Assembly: GCA_003956705.1 (NCBI GenBank)
Contig: QZCP01000189.1
Location: 8,778 to 72,777, forward strand
Source of the DNA: Brevipalpus yothersi
Taxonomy: Eukaryota > Arthropoda > Arachnida > Trombidiformes > Tenuipalpidae
DNA length: 64,000 nucleotides
Direction of reading: 5' to 3'
Of the stretch, positions 12,577 through 23,917 are shown in pieces. The translations under genes were made by a program, and so were the position numbers. The notes under the pieces were generated by a model. The model was given only the letters and a program-made list of their open reading frames with translations, had not been told where the DNA came from and did not search any database. The first letter of the stretch is position 1, and each line of letters starts with the position of its first letter.

Positions 12577-13194
12577 TCAGTCGAGAGACTGGAGCACTAC
12601 GGGTAATATGAATAACAAGAAGAAACCAGATGCCATAATACCAACAAAAACAGTTAAGCTTATTAAAATTGCTGCGAATCGTTTATGAACATTGCGAGAG
12701 CTTTCATTCTTGTGAGTCACAGATTTGGACAGATGTTTGAAGAATCTTTTGAATGATTTCCATGTCTTTGATAACTTGTTGGCAATCTTATCTCTGACTG
12801 ATGAGGGTATTCTCCCTGCCAGTTCTTTCATCTCAGGTTTATACATTTTTCGATTTGTCCACAATTCACGCCAGAAAATAACATTCATCTCTTTACGATG
12901 CTTAAAATTCAGTTCACCATTTCTCTTCACCTCAGCTACAACTTTTTGGAGATCAGCACTATTGTTATACACTTTTTTTGCAAATGCTTTGAATTTCACT
13001 TGTAGATTAGGATCAAATTCTGTCACACCAATCTCCTCAAGAACTTTTCTCCGGTCACTTTCAACATTGATGTCCCCAATAATATCAGGATATTCGCTGG
13101 ATTTGATTATTTCTTCAAGCACTTCATCCTCTTCATCGAGCAAACCATGTGTTGAACAGAGGGTGATGAAGCTGAGGATTGCAAAAAACTTCAT
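12577..13194 (-). CDS. secreted/membrane-anchored KRF-family protein 1
   Basis: A 205-residue intronless frame starting at an ATG. Residues 1-16 form a signal peptide (MKFFAILSFITLCSTHG). An acidic stretch follows (LLDEEDEVLEEII), then a helical charged body. The conserved part is FWRELWTNRKMYKPEMK, IPSSVRDKI and a very basic amphipathic helix (SKTWKSFKRFFKHLSK). A dibasic junction VHKRF (KR at 171-172) directly precedes about 30 hydrophobic residues at the C-terminus, probably a membrane anchor or a peptide released by a furin-type protease. The gene at 15151-15777 is an obvious paralogue with the same blocks in the same order; the two are divergently arranged. A TATA-like box and initiator lie upstream and an AATAAA downstream. 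The molecular role is unknown. One potential N-glycosylation site is NNS. The pattern is that of a gene family, not a chance frame. Confidence 0.8.
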   Translation of the reverse strand: MKFFAILSFITLCSTHGLLDEEDEVLEEIIKSSEYPDIIGDINVESDRRKVLEEIGVTEFDPNLQVKFKAFAKKVYNNSADLQKVVAEVKRNGELNFKHRKEMNVIFWRELWTNRKMYKPEMKELAGRIPSSVRDKIANKLSKTWKSFKRFFKHLSKSVTHKNESSRNVHKRFAAILISLTVFVGIMASGFFLLFILPVVLQSLD

Positions 13195-13243
13195 TCTCGC
13201 GATACTGAGTAACCCAAACGAAGCTTAATAAATCGTGATGTGA

Positions 13244-13280
13244 ACTGATATCGCATGTACGGTCCGGAGGTGTTTTTAAA
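13244..13280 (-). promoter_or_regulatory. core promoter of KRF gene 1
   Basis: On the minus strand a TTTAAAA box (plus 13274-13280) lies about 32 bases before a TCAGT initiator (plus 13244-13248), the standard TATA to initiator spacing and the arthropod initiator consensus. This would give a leader of about 50 nt. Confidence 0.55.
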
Positions 13281-15090
13281 CATCCAAACTGATTCAAATT
13301 GATTGATGCAGAGGAGTTGGAACAATTGGAAATGGGCGTCAGAGACTCATTATCCCTCCATCTCTCACCATCGATCAGACTCTCAGCGTTTGCAGGTGCG
13401 CACCAGCCAGCGCTCTTGCGTTTCATCAAGATTTTTCGATATAATCGCTTTCTCTCATTTTTTGAATATAATGTAGTCACTATCTCAGCGCTCTCGTATG
13501 TCTATGATGAACAAGCCAGTCATTAAACGTATTCACTGCCCAGTCCAATCAACCATTTTCTAATAATATTTGTTGGGATCAATGGAGAGTCATCAAGCCG
13601 ATAGCTCAGCAAAGATCATATTGTAAATTCACTCTAACTGAGTATTCTTTATTGGCAGGATCTCCGCTGGGTACTAAAGGGAGTCATTCTGCCGGGAGAG
13701 TCTGCGGATCATCATTGTGACCTGGGAAGGAAGATGCCGAGAAAGGCACAATCTAAAAACTTCTTGAGACTCATTTTCTGGAAAGAATCATGAGAATCTC
13801 GAATACTTTTTTTAGTCCAAAACACTCCACCTTCGGAAGAGGAGAGTTGGAAGTAACAACGGTTTCTCCGCTCGAAAAACACTCAGTATACATGGAGAGA
13901 CATGGAGATGTGATTGTTGCCAGTCAATTCATCATCGAAAAATACATTGAGTGCGCATAATTTGAGTTCTTGTTAATAGTAGTCAAGCGAACAAAATCTC
14001 CGGAAAACGCTGCTTCCCAATGATTGAGCAAAAAATCAGCACGAAGGTGGGATAAGATACAATTATATCACTGATTCTAAACTGACACATAGTTTGATAT
14101 GTTCGAAACTCCATGAATCTCGCGTTAAATGGAAGAGGGTTACCGGAGATCAGTTATAAGAGGCGATTGAGTGATGGAAAATAAGAACAAATCATTGATA
14201 CAGGGTAGAAGAATCATTGTTGAGTTGTCATAAAAAACATTGGAAAAGTGTCATTTGTAATCTTTCCCTCAGAATAGCTTGGCAAGAATCTCGAGTATCA
14301 TATTTTGAGCACTGGGCCGAATTGATCCTGCTCCAATCCTGTGAGTCCACACCGATTCACCTCTGTCCAATACCAGAAACAAAAAATTGTCCGTTGAAAA
14401 ATCATCAGGTTCATCCTATGGCATGATAAGTTCGCTTTCATGAGCTCATATGATAACATCAAGCTAGACAACTTAAACAGAAGGGAAGAGTTCGAGTTGA
14501 TCAGTTATCAGTTTCTAATGATGGAAGATTTTGCTTATGGTCCATGAGCTGTTTCTGGGCTTGCTGGATTTTCAAATGAAATTATATAATTCCAGTTTCC
14601 TTTTGATATGGTGTATTTCTCACTGAGAAGAATGCCAATGCTTCTGTGATAATGAGTTTGGATGTTTTTTTATTACACTCGATCGAATATGGTTAGAATC
14701 TCAAGAAGACGCCTCTATCCATCTTCCAGCTAATATCAAGTTCTGTTCAGCACTCGCTACAGTAGGGAACTAATATTTATGCTCGATGAATAGCAAAGAT
14801 CAGTGCATCAGGGATTTTTGATCATCATAGAAATCAACAATTTCCTGCCACAAACAGAGACAGTAGTTTGAAAATGATAACAAAATATACACCATCATTG
14901 CTTCACTGTGTTCGGCTGAGTATCTAAAAATCCTCAAGGGAACAGTAAAGATGGATCCAATAAACATTTGAGACATCGGATGCAAAGCTTCCCACCTCCT
15001 CCTGAAATGAAGGTGGTTTTGAACCAACCCAGCATCTGTTTGTCAATCACTCTTCGAGAATCATCTCTTTAAGCCTTACACAGTCAATCG
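13281..15090. other. intergenic region between the divergent KRF genes 1 and 2
   Basis: About 1.8 kb with no convincing exon. It should contain the upstream regulatory DNA of both genes. Confidence 0.4.
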
Positions 15091-15092
15091 TG

Positions 15093-15150
15093 TATACAGT
15101 TTTTGATTCAACATTATAGAGTGCAGCTTTAAGACCTCAATTGTATAGAA
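15093..15150 (+). promoter_or_regulatory. possible promoter and leader of KRF gene 2
   Basis: A weak TATA (GTGTATACAG, 15091-15100) lies about 55 bp before the ATG at 15151. No clean TCAGT initiator follows, so this is weaker than the promoter of gene 1. Confidence 0.3.
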
Positions 15151-15777
15151 ATGAGGGTCTTCATGATTTCTTTTTTGTGTTTTGCTGTATTCACTGCAGC
15201 TCATAACAATACCCAACAAGAAGATAGTGTTCTGGATGAGATAATAAGCTCTGGTGACTATCCAAGTCCATTTGGAGACAATGCTGAGCTTGACGAGGAT
15301 GAGATTTTGGAAGAGACTGGCTTGAAGGAAATGAGTACAACTTTGAAAGAAGAGTTCGAAATTTTCACCAAGATGGTGTATGATAACAGTATGGATCTCA
15401 GGCAAGCAGTGGATGAGGTGCTGATGACTGGTAAGGTCAGTATCAAGCAACACAGTAGAATGACTGCTCTTTTCTGGCGGGAAATATGGAGGAACCGCGA
15501 CTTCTACAAGCCACTAATGAAGGCAATGGCAAAAAAGATACCATCATCGGTTAAGGACAAGATAAAAAGAAGAATTTCTAAAACATGGAAATCGATGAAA
15601 ACATTCATGGAACACCCAATGGGATCAGTAACTATCAAGAATAAAGATTCCCATGCTGTTCAAAAACGATTTCTTGGAGTAGCTCTACTAGCTATTGTGA
15701 TTGTAGGCTCAATTGCTCTCACCATATTCCTTCTCATTGTAGTCCCGTATATGATTGTTAAAGCTGCTAATGGTTGA
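15151..15777 (+). CDS. secreted/membrane-anchored KRF-family protein 2
   Basis: A 208-residue intronless frame from an ATG. Residues 1-17 are a signal peptide (MRVFMISFLCFAVFTAA). The mature N-terminus is acidic (QEDSVLDEII, then LDEDEILEETGL). The body carries the same landmarks as the 12.6-kb gene: VYDNSMDL, FWREIWRNRDFYKPLMK, IPSSVKDKI and the basic helix SKTWKSMKTFMEH. The VQKRF junction (KR at 172-173) leads into a C-terminus of about 35 residues, mostly hydrophobic, ending KAANG. Cysteines are essentially absent from the mature part, so folding is probably helical rather than disulphide-based. AATAAA follows at 15889. Substitutions between the two paralogues keep residue type and contain no stops, which suggests selection on protein. 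Function unknown; extracellular or membrane location is inferred from leader and tail. Confidence 0.82.
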   Translation: MRVFMISFLCFAVFTAAHNNTQQEDSVLDEIISSGDYPSPFGDNAELDEDEILEETGLKEMSTTLKEEFEIFTKMVYDNSMDLRQAVDEVLMTGKVSIKQHSRMTALFWREIWRNRDFYKPLMKAMAKKIPSSVKDKIKRRISKTWKSMKTFMEHPMGSVTIKNKDSHAVQKRFLGVALLAIVIVGSIALTIFLLIVVPYMIVKAANG

Positions 15778-15888
15778 ATTGAATTAACAATTCTGAAACT
15801 AAGAAGCATTTTATCAATGAACTACCTAAGTGGAATTTTATCAACCAAATTTCTGCCTGATATGACCTTTTGCTTCGAGAATAATAAT

Positions 15889-15894
15889 AATAAA
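15889..15894 (+). terminator. polyadenylation signal AATAAA
   Basis: First AATAAA after the stop of the 15151-15777 gene, in an AATAATAATAATAAATAAATAA tract about 110 bp downstream. Confidence 0.6.
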
Positions 15895-15900
15895 TAAATA

Positions 15901-16680
15901 ATGAACATATTATCAGAACAATGTATTCACTAGTTTGATATCTTTGGCAGTCCAAAACCAAGGGTTATTGATAATGTATCGTGAGATAGGTTTCATATCT
16001 ATGGAAGGCTGAGACAATGGCCTGAAACTTTCTAACCTCAGATTAAGCCCATCGTAGCTCTGATCATGGATGCTGAAGAGATCCTGAATGGAGCACTGAA
16101 TATTTTTTCTAGTGATGACTAAAAAGTCATGAAATGCACCCTCTTCGAATAAAATCGTTTCGATCACTAACTATGAATGTCGGAGAGTAAGTTGCCGATT
16201 TTGGATTTTGGATTGATGCTCGAGAACTGATTGGGTTTTGAAACCTGAGCCTGTCGATGAGTCTCATGTTTATGAAGACATTTAAATCTCTGGAGCATCC
16301 CTGGCTCTTGGGGCCCGAGTGGTGCCAAGGTATTACGTACAATTATAGCCTCTTTTGCAACGATTCCTATTGGTAATGTTTCTTATCATGAGAGCAGTAA
16401 TCGAAAACGGTCATTATCGGCCCTCACTCCGATTTTTTGATGGTAAGTGCAACGGTGAAGCTTTCAATTCGCTAGCCATTCTCGCTTCAAAGATGTCATA
16501 GCCTAAGTCTCAATGTCTTTTTGACTATAAGAAAATCTTAACCTCAATCGTGCTGTAGAAATTATCGATCTCAAGATCTAGCCGGTGGCCACACTAGAAC
16601 TAGGCGAACAAAAATCACTTTTTGACAGACTATGAGGGCACGCTCACGTCTATCAGGCGTACAATTACCTAAAAGGGTCT
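15901..16680. other. gene-less stretch, nothing recognised
   Basis: No coding-like frame and no repeat shared with other parts of the window. Confidence 0.4.
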
Positions 16681-16700
16681 GAAGTAGGCACAAACTGTGT

Positions 16701-16870
16701 GAGAATCACACTGGAGATCACAAGAGTTTATTATTTAAGCAAAAGTTGAGTAAATAATTGGACAGAGGCTCGGTATGATGAGGGTAAACTACTCTGTAAT
16801 GAACAGAGGGAATGATGGCCTTTTTATAGTGGCCAGAGACAACTCCAAAGGAGTTGGCCAAAAGAATTAA
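16701..16870 (-). promoter_or_regulatory. TATA box and polyA signal in LTR-like spacing
   Basis: On the minus strand a strong CTATAAAAAGGCC box (plus 16821-16828 core) is followed about 90 bases later by AATAAA (plus 16727-16732) and then a short TGTGAGAATCACA palindrome. A TATA and polyA signal this close resemble the U3-R-U5 of a compact long terminal repeat. I could not find the second LTR, a primer-binding site or TG..CA ends, so an ordinary promoter is equally possible. Confidence 0.3.
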
Positions 16871-17163
16871 TCAGAAAAATGACCATTCATTGGTCAAGAG
16901 CGATTCCCATGAGATGTGGTTCGAGGCCAACGGCCCAGAGGATCAACTCAGAACATGAGGATATAGTCCAACGGACTAAGTGAGAAACATACAAAAGATA
17001 CCAAAATCGAATTATAATGGAAAGCAAATTAAATGGAAATAAATGAGAAAGGATTAAATGAATGAAAAGCGACAATCAGCCGAGGCCTCATCGAGGAGGA
17101 CAGAATTTCTGCTAACAATCGATCTCTGTGATACTTAATTCTCTCGATAGCTCGTGATATTGA

Positions 17164-17427
17164 ACAATCTATGATGATAATCGAGATAGGAATCAACCCT
17201 TTAGCGAAAAGAAAACGGAGAAAAACCTCAAGAAGTTGAATTTTCACCCCCGAAAGACTATATCCCTGAAACAAAATGAACCCATTGCCAATCTCACACA
17301 ATCTGACCAGCACCTGCTAATGAGTCATGTTCCAGTGTCTCCAGATCCGTATCAAAGATATCTGAAAAGTTATCAGGAATATTCTATTCTTCAGTCGATG
17401 AAAGATGGAAAAAGAAGCCAGGCATGA
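17164..17427 (+). pseudogene. coding-like fragment, unknown protein (upstream part)
   Basis: Open for 87 codons after a TGA at 17161. The translation is hydrophilic and protein-like, for example SEKKTEKNLKKLNFHPRK, then SDQHLLMSHVPVSPDPYQRY and SYQEYSILQSMKDGKRSQA. There is no ATG near its start, so it is an exon or a fragment. It sits about 250 bp upstream of another open segment on the same strand, and together they may be pieces of one transposon gag-like or host gene. Confidence 0.35.
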
Positions 17428-17679
17428 GCCCATTGCCAAAATCACCGCTTCTGATGATCACTAGATGGACGATAGACCTGTGAAAGTTTCGAGTCTCCAA
17501 TTGTGGAAGTCCATGATTTATTGCGGATATGCATTAGTTTGCGATACATTGTTGCGAGAGATTGGAGGGCACCATTGTTGAGGGTCTCTCATTCTACTTA
17601 ATCATTACTATTTGCAATGCATGTGTCTCAGACCTACAATAGGGGAGCTGCGCATGGGTTTCTGCTCAGTTTCACCTAG

Positions 17680-17997
17680 ATATCTATCTATTGGAAGGCT
17701 CTTTCTTTATTCATCAAGTCATTTTGGAACCAAGTTTTTCTCATTGACCCCGGATTAGCAAATATCAACAGCATCAACCGATCTCGTGATGGTCTGAGGA
17801 ATGATCCAATGGCTGATGATGATCGGTTCGCATCCCTTCAGGAGCTCGGGCAGAATTGTCTGGATCAGCACCAATCTGCAGGAAACCTGACCTCTCCACC
17901 GCCGGATTAGGGTCTTGAGCCTTACAAGCAGAATGATGGGTATAACTATTCTCGACAAAGACATCGCCCAAACCACAATGGAAGACGGCGTTGGTGA
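17680..17997 (+). pseudogene. coding-like fragment ending in an Arg/Asn-rich tail
   Basis: One frame, open except for a TAG at 17908. It reads GLRNDPMADDDRFASLQELG and SAGNLTSPPPD before the stop and YNYSRQRHRPNHNGRRRW after it. The Arg/His/Asn-rich end looks like a nucleic-acid-binding tail, as in retrotransposon gag-like proteins. That identification is a guess. One stop breaks it. Confidence 0.35.
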
Positions 17998-18129
17998 GGA
18001 GTGCCTTCTACCTTGTGGCAACAATGTATTGCAAACTAATGCATATTTGGCAATGAATCATGAATCCTCTCAGTTGGAGACTTGGAACTTGACAGGTCTA
18101 TTACTCATTGAGTGTCACTATATGTCATA

Positions 18130-19091
18130 ATTTTGGCGATGGGCTTAGGCCTGTTTTCTCTTTTCTATCCTCCATCAGCTGAAAAATAGTGTATTGAGAA
18201 AAACTTATGAAATTCCATTAATAGAGGGCTGAGGACATCAAAACATGGCTCATCACTAGGTGTTTACCAGATTATGTAAGTTTGGCGATGGGCTCATCTC
18301 TCAATTCAGAGATATTGTCTTTTGGTGGTGAGAAATAAACCTCTTGAGATCTTTCTCCGTTTTCTCTTCAATTGGAGATCAAGTCTGCTCTCGATTATCA
18401 TCGAAGATTGTTCGATAGCAGAAGCTATCAAAAAATCAAGTATCACGAAAATCGGATGAGGTTGAGATTTTCTAATAGACAAATAGGAATGCTATGAGGA
18501 ATCGAGTGAATCATGAAATTATCCTATGGAATCGCTATTCACACAGAGAGAAATATCGAGAGCATTCTCCAAATCTATAAATTCGATAAGTAACGGCTAA
18601 CTGGGTGGCTTTCATCACTCATTGGCCACATTCAATGGGTACAATTAGTTTTAGATTGTAAAATAAAATATGTGCTCTCTTTTCCCATTCTTTTTGTCCA
18701 CTCGCTTGCCTGACCTACTAACTGGGCCAAACAGTTGGTGTATCAGAAACCATTGAAACTATTGGTTGAGTAGTACACCCTGAACTAGTGAAATTCAAAC
18801 TGTTCAGTTTGAGGGCTCATATCCAGTGAAATATTGTTGGCTCATGGCAAGATACTTTACTCACTACCTGTTATCATGAGCTCACTTCGTACTTGCCAAA
18901 ACAAATGACATAGATGAATAATTTGGTTGCCATAGGAGTATGAATCTTTCCTACAGGGACAGATTAGGCGAAAAACAATTATCGTCACCGTTGTCTGCTT
19001 CAGTTCGATCCCCTTCTCTTATAATCATGAGATTCGCAATGTGATGAGCCTCTTGCTCTTTCCCTTCCATTATTTGTTTGTTTATTCATTA
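18130..19091. other. repeat-derived intergenic DNA
   Basis: No gene seen. 18700-18960 is a diverged relative of the family C sequence (24430-25440 and 33760-35150) and also resembles 42220-42300 (both have a TGACCTAC-AACT-GGCCA core). Confidence 0.35.
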
Positions 19092-20037
19092 CAAGTTATG
19101 TCACCAACCCGGGTCTGAACACTGCCGTATAAATCGTCATGATAGGTCTCCTTCGATAGCGGGTGGGAGATGATGTAATAGGATTGATCCTCCCAACTGA
19201 TTACATCGCCTAACCAAACCTAACCTATCCTAACATAACATAACATGAGAGGGCATGGGCTCCGACCCATTGTCACGACGCAACCTAACCAATGTTTGAT
19301 GGCTTTGTCCCACGTAGATATGGGCTCCGACCCGTTCCAATACTCAACCTAACCTTTTTTCAATGGGTGATGACCTATGTCCAATAATTTGCTGATCCAA
19401 CTTTTGACCTTAGCCTAACCTAACCCAACCTAACCTATCCTAACATAGCATAACATGAGATGGCATGGGCTCAAACCCGTTGTCACGACTCAACCTAACC
19501 TATTTCCATGGGGCTATGACCAATGTCCAATAATTATCGAAATCCTGTCTGTTGATCCAACTATTGACCTAAACCTAGCCTAACCAAACCTAACCTATCC
19601 TAACATAACATAACATAAGAGGGCAGGGGCTCCGACCCATCGTCACGACGCGACCTAACCAATGTTTGATGGCTTTTTCCCACGTGGACATGGGCTCCGA
19701 CCCGTTATCGCGACGCAACCCAACCTATATCTTGTGTTTCTAGTGCTTCCAGGTATCAACTCTGTCCATAATTGAAACTCAAACTAAATTTCTACTCGCT
19801 TAGAGAGGCCTAAGAAAATTAGTTCAATCCTCCTATGGAAAATCCCCTATTAAATTAGAAACTCTATAACTTTTTTTTGAGACCGAATTTTCTGAAACAA
19901 AAAACGTTGTGCACAACTTCAGATACAACAAAACTCATATACAAAATTTCATGAAGATCGACCATTTGCTTCTACGGAAAAACTGAATCACAAAACGGTA
20001 AAACGTCTCCCCCAGGGAGTCTTCACTGCGTTCAGAC
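19092..20037 (-). mobile_element. family B Helentron/DINE-1-like element, copy 1
   Basis: Read on the minus strand it starts GTCTGAACGCAGTGAAGAC and ends GCCGGCAGTGTTCAGACCCGGG-type sequence (here TTCAGACCCGGGTTGGTGAC), then CTTG before T. GTCTGAACGC near the start and (G)CGTTCAGAC near the end are subterminal inverted repeats. The interior has several units containing ACAATGGGTCGGAGCCCATG plus TTAGGTTAGG-like arrays (seen as CCTAACC here). Subterminal repeats, an internal tandem array, a small 3' hairpin and a CTRG/T end match non-autonomous Helentrons (DINE-1/HINE). No gene inside. Confidence 0.6.
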
Positions 20038-20060
20038 AATCATCTCCATGAACAATCAAT

Positions 20061-20252
20061 ATGGAGAAGGGAAGTGAAGGAAGTGAGAATTATCAATATG
20101 GAAGTGGTAATCATATGTATCCGTTGGGTAATAACAACAACCATCAGTATGAGAATAGGCAGTACTCAAAAATCAGCAGTTGTAAGACTTTTTTAAATGC
20201 GGATGATTATGAAACATACAATCATTATGCCCAGCATGGATGGTTTAGATGA
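20061..20252 (+). CDS. short Gly/Asn/Tyr-rich open frame, possible gene fragment
   Basis: Starts at an ATG and reads MEKGSEGSENYQYGSGNHMY then a run of Asn (LGNNNNHQYENRQYS). This low-complexity Gly/Asn/Tyr composition recalls structural secreted proteins, but there is no signal peptide. It lies directly against the 5' end of the family B element, so a larger gene may have been interrupted or the fragment carried along. Weak call. Confidence 0.2.
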   Translation: MEKGSEGSENYQYGSGNHMYPLGNNNNHQYENRQYSKISSCKTFLNADDYETYNHYAQHGWFR

Positions 20253-21251
20253 TTCGAAAATTCATCAGCAATTTGCTCTGATTCAATACATTTTACTCAT
20301 TTCTCATGTGAAATACTATTCAATAACTAATAAATTTTTTCTCCCATTCCTGATATCACAATCTAAACATCACTCAAAAAATTGAAAAAAATTGAATCAT
20401 TTTCAATGAATGTTCGATTGGTGATTTGTTGTTCAAATACAAGCATCAAGATTCCAAGGTTTTTTCATTCTAGTTGATGATTGTTTATTTTTGGAAATGA
20501 TTCTTCTTTCAATTAGAAGAGGATAAAACTTTGCGATTCAACTCGATTCTTCAGCTCCGTTGTCAATATCTGAGATAATAATATCTCATAAATATTTGGA
20601 TTCTTGGCTGAAGTTTTTTCATCTTATCTAACATTTTAATTATTGGACCATTATTTTTGTTTCAATCAATGTCTTCAAAATGTAGCCAATTCTTCCTGAT
20701 GAGAAGGCTGCAAGCTAATTGAATCGATGAAGTTTCATCTTTGGCGACGATTGGAATGATTAGCATCTAGTTGCTATGAAAAATTCACTCTACAACTAAT
20801 CAGTAACAAGATAAATTCGAGACACCAAATCAAGTCTGGATATTCAAGATGATTGTTTACCTAGTATTCTTGTCCTTGTTCTCCACCACTTTTAGTTGTC
20901 GTTAGTAAATTTTTTCACAACTGAATGAGTGTTGAATAATTTCTCAATCTCGAAGTCCATTTGGAAAAAACTTTAACTTTGTATCCATTCTTTTTTATTT
21001 CAATTTAGATTTTTGGATCCCAAAAAAGGCGATTCTCCTCACCCATGGCTAGTTCATTTGGCGTGAATCTTAGTTTCGGTCGTTGTGAACATACCGATAC
21101 TTGAAACATCTATCATTTCTCACTAGTTATGACTACACAGAAACCAAAGAGCAAAGTGGATGGCTAATCAGAAAGGTTATTACAACCAAGAGAAAGCGTG
21201 TTGTCAGTGGAGGAGTCAATTTGGATGAGTAACACACTAAGACCACCGAAT

Positions 21252-21759
21252 GATGTCAATCAGTTCATGGCACTTCAGAAGGAACTTTTAACATTGTTGG
21301 TTAGATTTAATCCAGTTAAGCACCATTGGAAAGCCAGAATTCCATGGTGGAGTGTAGGATATGATTAGATCGACCATTGGAATCCTGTGAAGATGTGGAG
21401 CCAACTTGTCTCTCCAAGAAGATTTATGATCAAAAAAATGGATTCGTTCTAACGATTGCCGGTTACGACACTGATGGAGAATATGGTCAACTCCTCATAA
21501 ATCTGTTCCAGCATTCATGATTTTCACCTTGAGAGATAATGAAATTGTGTCTCCCAATGTGTCAAAAATTGATACAAAACTTTTCTCTGATATTGCCAGC
21601 AGAACTCGATACCATGTTGAAAATGTTGCCGTTTACAAGGCGGGATGTTGGCACTCTCAGGCTATGAAGAATGATTGATTATGTATGGAAATGAAGGATA
21701 ATGGTTCCTATATACATCAGCTTCCCAAAATGGTTAATGAAATGAGGGATAACGCTTGA
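21252..21759 (+). pseudogene. broken protein-coding gene, unknown family
   Basis: Coding-like translation continues through all of this stretch but changes frame and meets stops. 21252 onward reads NQFMALQKELLTLLVRFNP and KARIPWWSVGYD, then a TAG. Next, in another frame, comes CLSKKIYDQKNGFVLTIAGY followed by DTDGEYGQLLINLFQ. A further shift gives PAFMIFTLRDNEIVSPNVSK, then RYHVENVAVYKAGCWHSQAM to a TGA at 21676 and more open codons to 21759. At least two frameshifts and two stops mean it is not functional. I do not recognise the protein. Confidence 0.45.
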
Positions 21760-22773
21760 GTGTGGTAGCCACATAGTTCAAAGATCCTCTTCGAATGATA
21801 GAACATCTTTTTCTAAATCTTGCTTCTTTCTGTAACATCATTGAACCTTTCATCCCAAATGAAATGTCCTCACCCAATCTCATTTACATGAGAGAAATCT
21901 TTTCACGATGAACCACTTGTATGAACTGATCACTCATTGAAATAGTAAAATTTTCTTGAAGATTGGATGAGTTTCCAAATTCATCCTCCATTGATTGAGG
22001 ATGAGAATTTATTCACCCAGTATTTCTCTTGAAGAGATTATCATCATTTTATGCACTATTCATCACTCGAAGTACGAACTGATGTAAGTCCATATGCTTT
22101 AGGATGAGCCAAGGAACAATGTTTCGCTAAACCTAGAAGAATGGAACATACCTTCACTGATTCTGTTCCATGAGACAGAGAGCCCGTTACCAGATAGTCA
22201 GGTTCCTAACTTAATGGGGATGACCGAATCTACAAGAACATTTCTTTAAAGAGAGCTTGATGGGATGGTAGATCCACTGAAAGCTTAATCGAATTATTTC
22301 ATAAGACTACTGATGAATTTTGAGACTATTTTTTCTCGATTCGTCCTTCAATTCTTCATGTATATGTTCATTTTTCTAGACTCATCATTTTGTTGCTCCA
22401 GGATTAGACTGTTTCATCAAGAATGCTCCCCAGATATCTCATGAGCACTTTCAGGCATACTCGTGAGCGATTTTACATTTCATAGATTTTCACAGTTGGT
22501 TGAATGTATAATTCTCTTCTCGAAGAGCTGTAGATGGTAAACACTCTTTGGACGTGAAGTAACCCGTAAACATGTAAGCAGGTAGCCTATGGAGAGAATA
22601 AGCCATCATTTCTTTCCCCTTTTGTCACCTGAATTTTTAGGAAAAGAGCGTCATAGGATCTGTAACACGAAATTTTTCTATTCATATTGAGCCCTCAACT
22701 AATTTTTGAAACCTGGGGCAGAATCCATCCCATGAAGAATACAGCAACTATGATGACTACTATTATGGATTTA

Positions 22774-22950
22774 TTATGGATTTTCCGTATCATATTGGAT
22801 TTCTTCACCCTTCTTCCATGGAACAGGATGGGGGAATATGGGGGAACTATCCTTTTCTCCATTTAAATGCTCAGTGAGTATATAATAATGAACCATGAGA
22901 AATGAGGCTTTTTGAACGTCCAAATATTCATTTTCAGGAGCTTCGTTATC
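22774..22950 (-). CDS. coding-like exon containing the C-rich motif
   Basis: Minus-strand open frame of about 59 codons ending in TAA. It reads EAPENEYLDVQKASFLMVHY, then LTEHLNGEKDSSPIFPHPVP and WKKGEEIQYDTENP. The composition is protein-like and acidic residues are well spread, but there is no start ATG or mapped splice site. The SSPIFPH part is encoded by one of five copies of a conserved C-rich motif that is read in other frames elsewhere, so coding status is uncertain. Confidence 0.3.
   Translation of the reverse strand, partial: DNEAPENEYLDVQKASFLMVHYYILTEHLNGEKDSSPIFPHPVPWKKGEEIQYDTENP
22828..22846 (-). repeat. C-rich tandem motif, copy 1
   Basis: Two abutting copies of ATTCCCCCAT-like 10-mers on the minus strand (ATGGGGGAAT on plus). 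One of five copies in the window. Confidence 0.55.
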
Positions 22951-23880
22951 TTAACTTTTTGAATATAAAGCTTTTATCGCTCTCATCTGGTGGATTTTGT
23001 CTTCACCTCAATTGCGTTGAAGAACTATTTATCTTCCATAGCTCACTCATATTATTCATATCCACCTCTGTTTGGATCTAAAGTGCCTGATCACCTTCGT
23101 TCATCATATTCAAATCTCACTTTTCTAAGTTTAGTAGGAGATCGAAAGAGCAACTGGCTGTCCACTACCAATCTGAATCAATTCTCTCTTATCCCTCCAA
23201 GAAGTTGTTACATATGTGAGAGATTTGTGCATACTGTATGGTTTACCAAGATAACTGTCGATAATTCAGTGAGCTAGGAACAAGGTAGCAGTATCAAAAT
23301 GTGCAAACAGAGAGAAACAAGCTTCTCAACGGGCATACTGGAGAAATAGAAGTTTTAAGATTGTTTGAATATCATTTCCTCCTATATCTTGGAAACCTCC
23401 CACAAATGAATCGTGAAACCTCGTTGTTCAACAATCTTTTGGCCACCTTGTTGGCTGATCAGTGTATCAGAACACTGATTTTGGTCACCAGAAATAATCA
23501 AATACGAGTAATTTGCTTGCAATTAGTCAACTAAAAGTACAAGATGGAGCTAGTCTCACAACGGTTGAGCTCATAATGTAAGGAATTGAAAGAATTCATT
23601 TACTTGTCCAAAGTGAACTCATTTCATACTCATAGAGACTAACGTCACAGGCAGTTGCGTATGAACATTGTTAGTATGAGTTTCCGCTAGCTTGTAAGAG
23701 CTAGTTCTTCTTTATTGTTGATCATCTTGCTCACAACTTCCCACTTTGGTTTTCACTATTTCCAGCATGAACTCACTCTTAATTGGTAAAAACTCTAAGG
23801 GTGAAGGTAAGGTCACCGGAAGCTGGTCTCACGGTAGTAGTTACCTCATGGAGCACGAGAGACAGGAAACATTCTCTTTG
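22920..23880. repeat. diverged relative of family C
   Basis: Contains pieces matching family C, for example the minus-strand KLLVFD...W codons at about 23500-23530 and the plus-strand GTGAACTCAT...CTAACGTCACAG stretch near 23610. More decayed than the 24.4-kb and 33.8-kb copies. Confidence 0.45.
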
Positions 23881-23917
23881 TATTGAATTTCTTCTTTTCA
23901 TTTCTCGATGTAATTAT

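Noticed and set aside
12725..13228. 167-codon plus-strand frame opposite KRF gene 1
   Set aside because: Shadow of the minus-strand gene; the minus frame has the leader, paralogue and promoter.
13133..13480. 115-codon minus frame over the start of KRF gene 1
   Set aside because: Overlaps the promoter and leader in another frame and has no leader or conservation.
16915..16945. GTGGTTCGAGGCC as a tRNA T-arm
   Set aside because: No matching acceptor, anticodon arm or A box at the right distance.
17755..18024. 89-codon minus-strand frame
   Set aside because: The plus-strand reading is more protein-like (acidic then Arg/Asn-rich); the minus reading is hydrophobic and unstructured.
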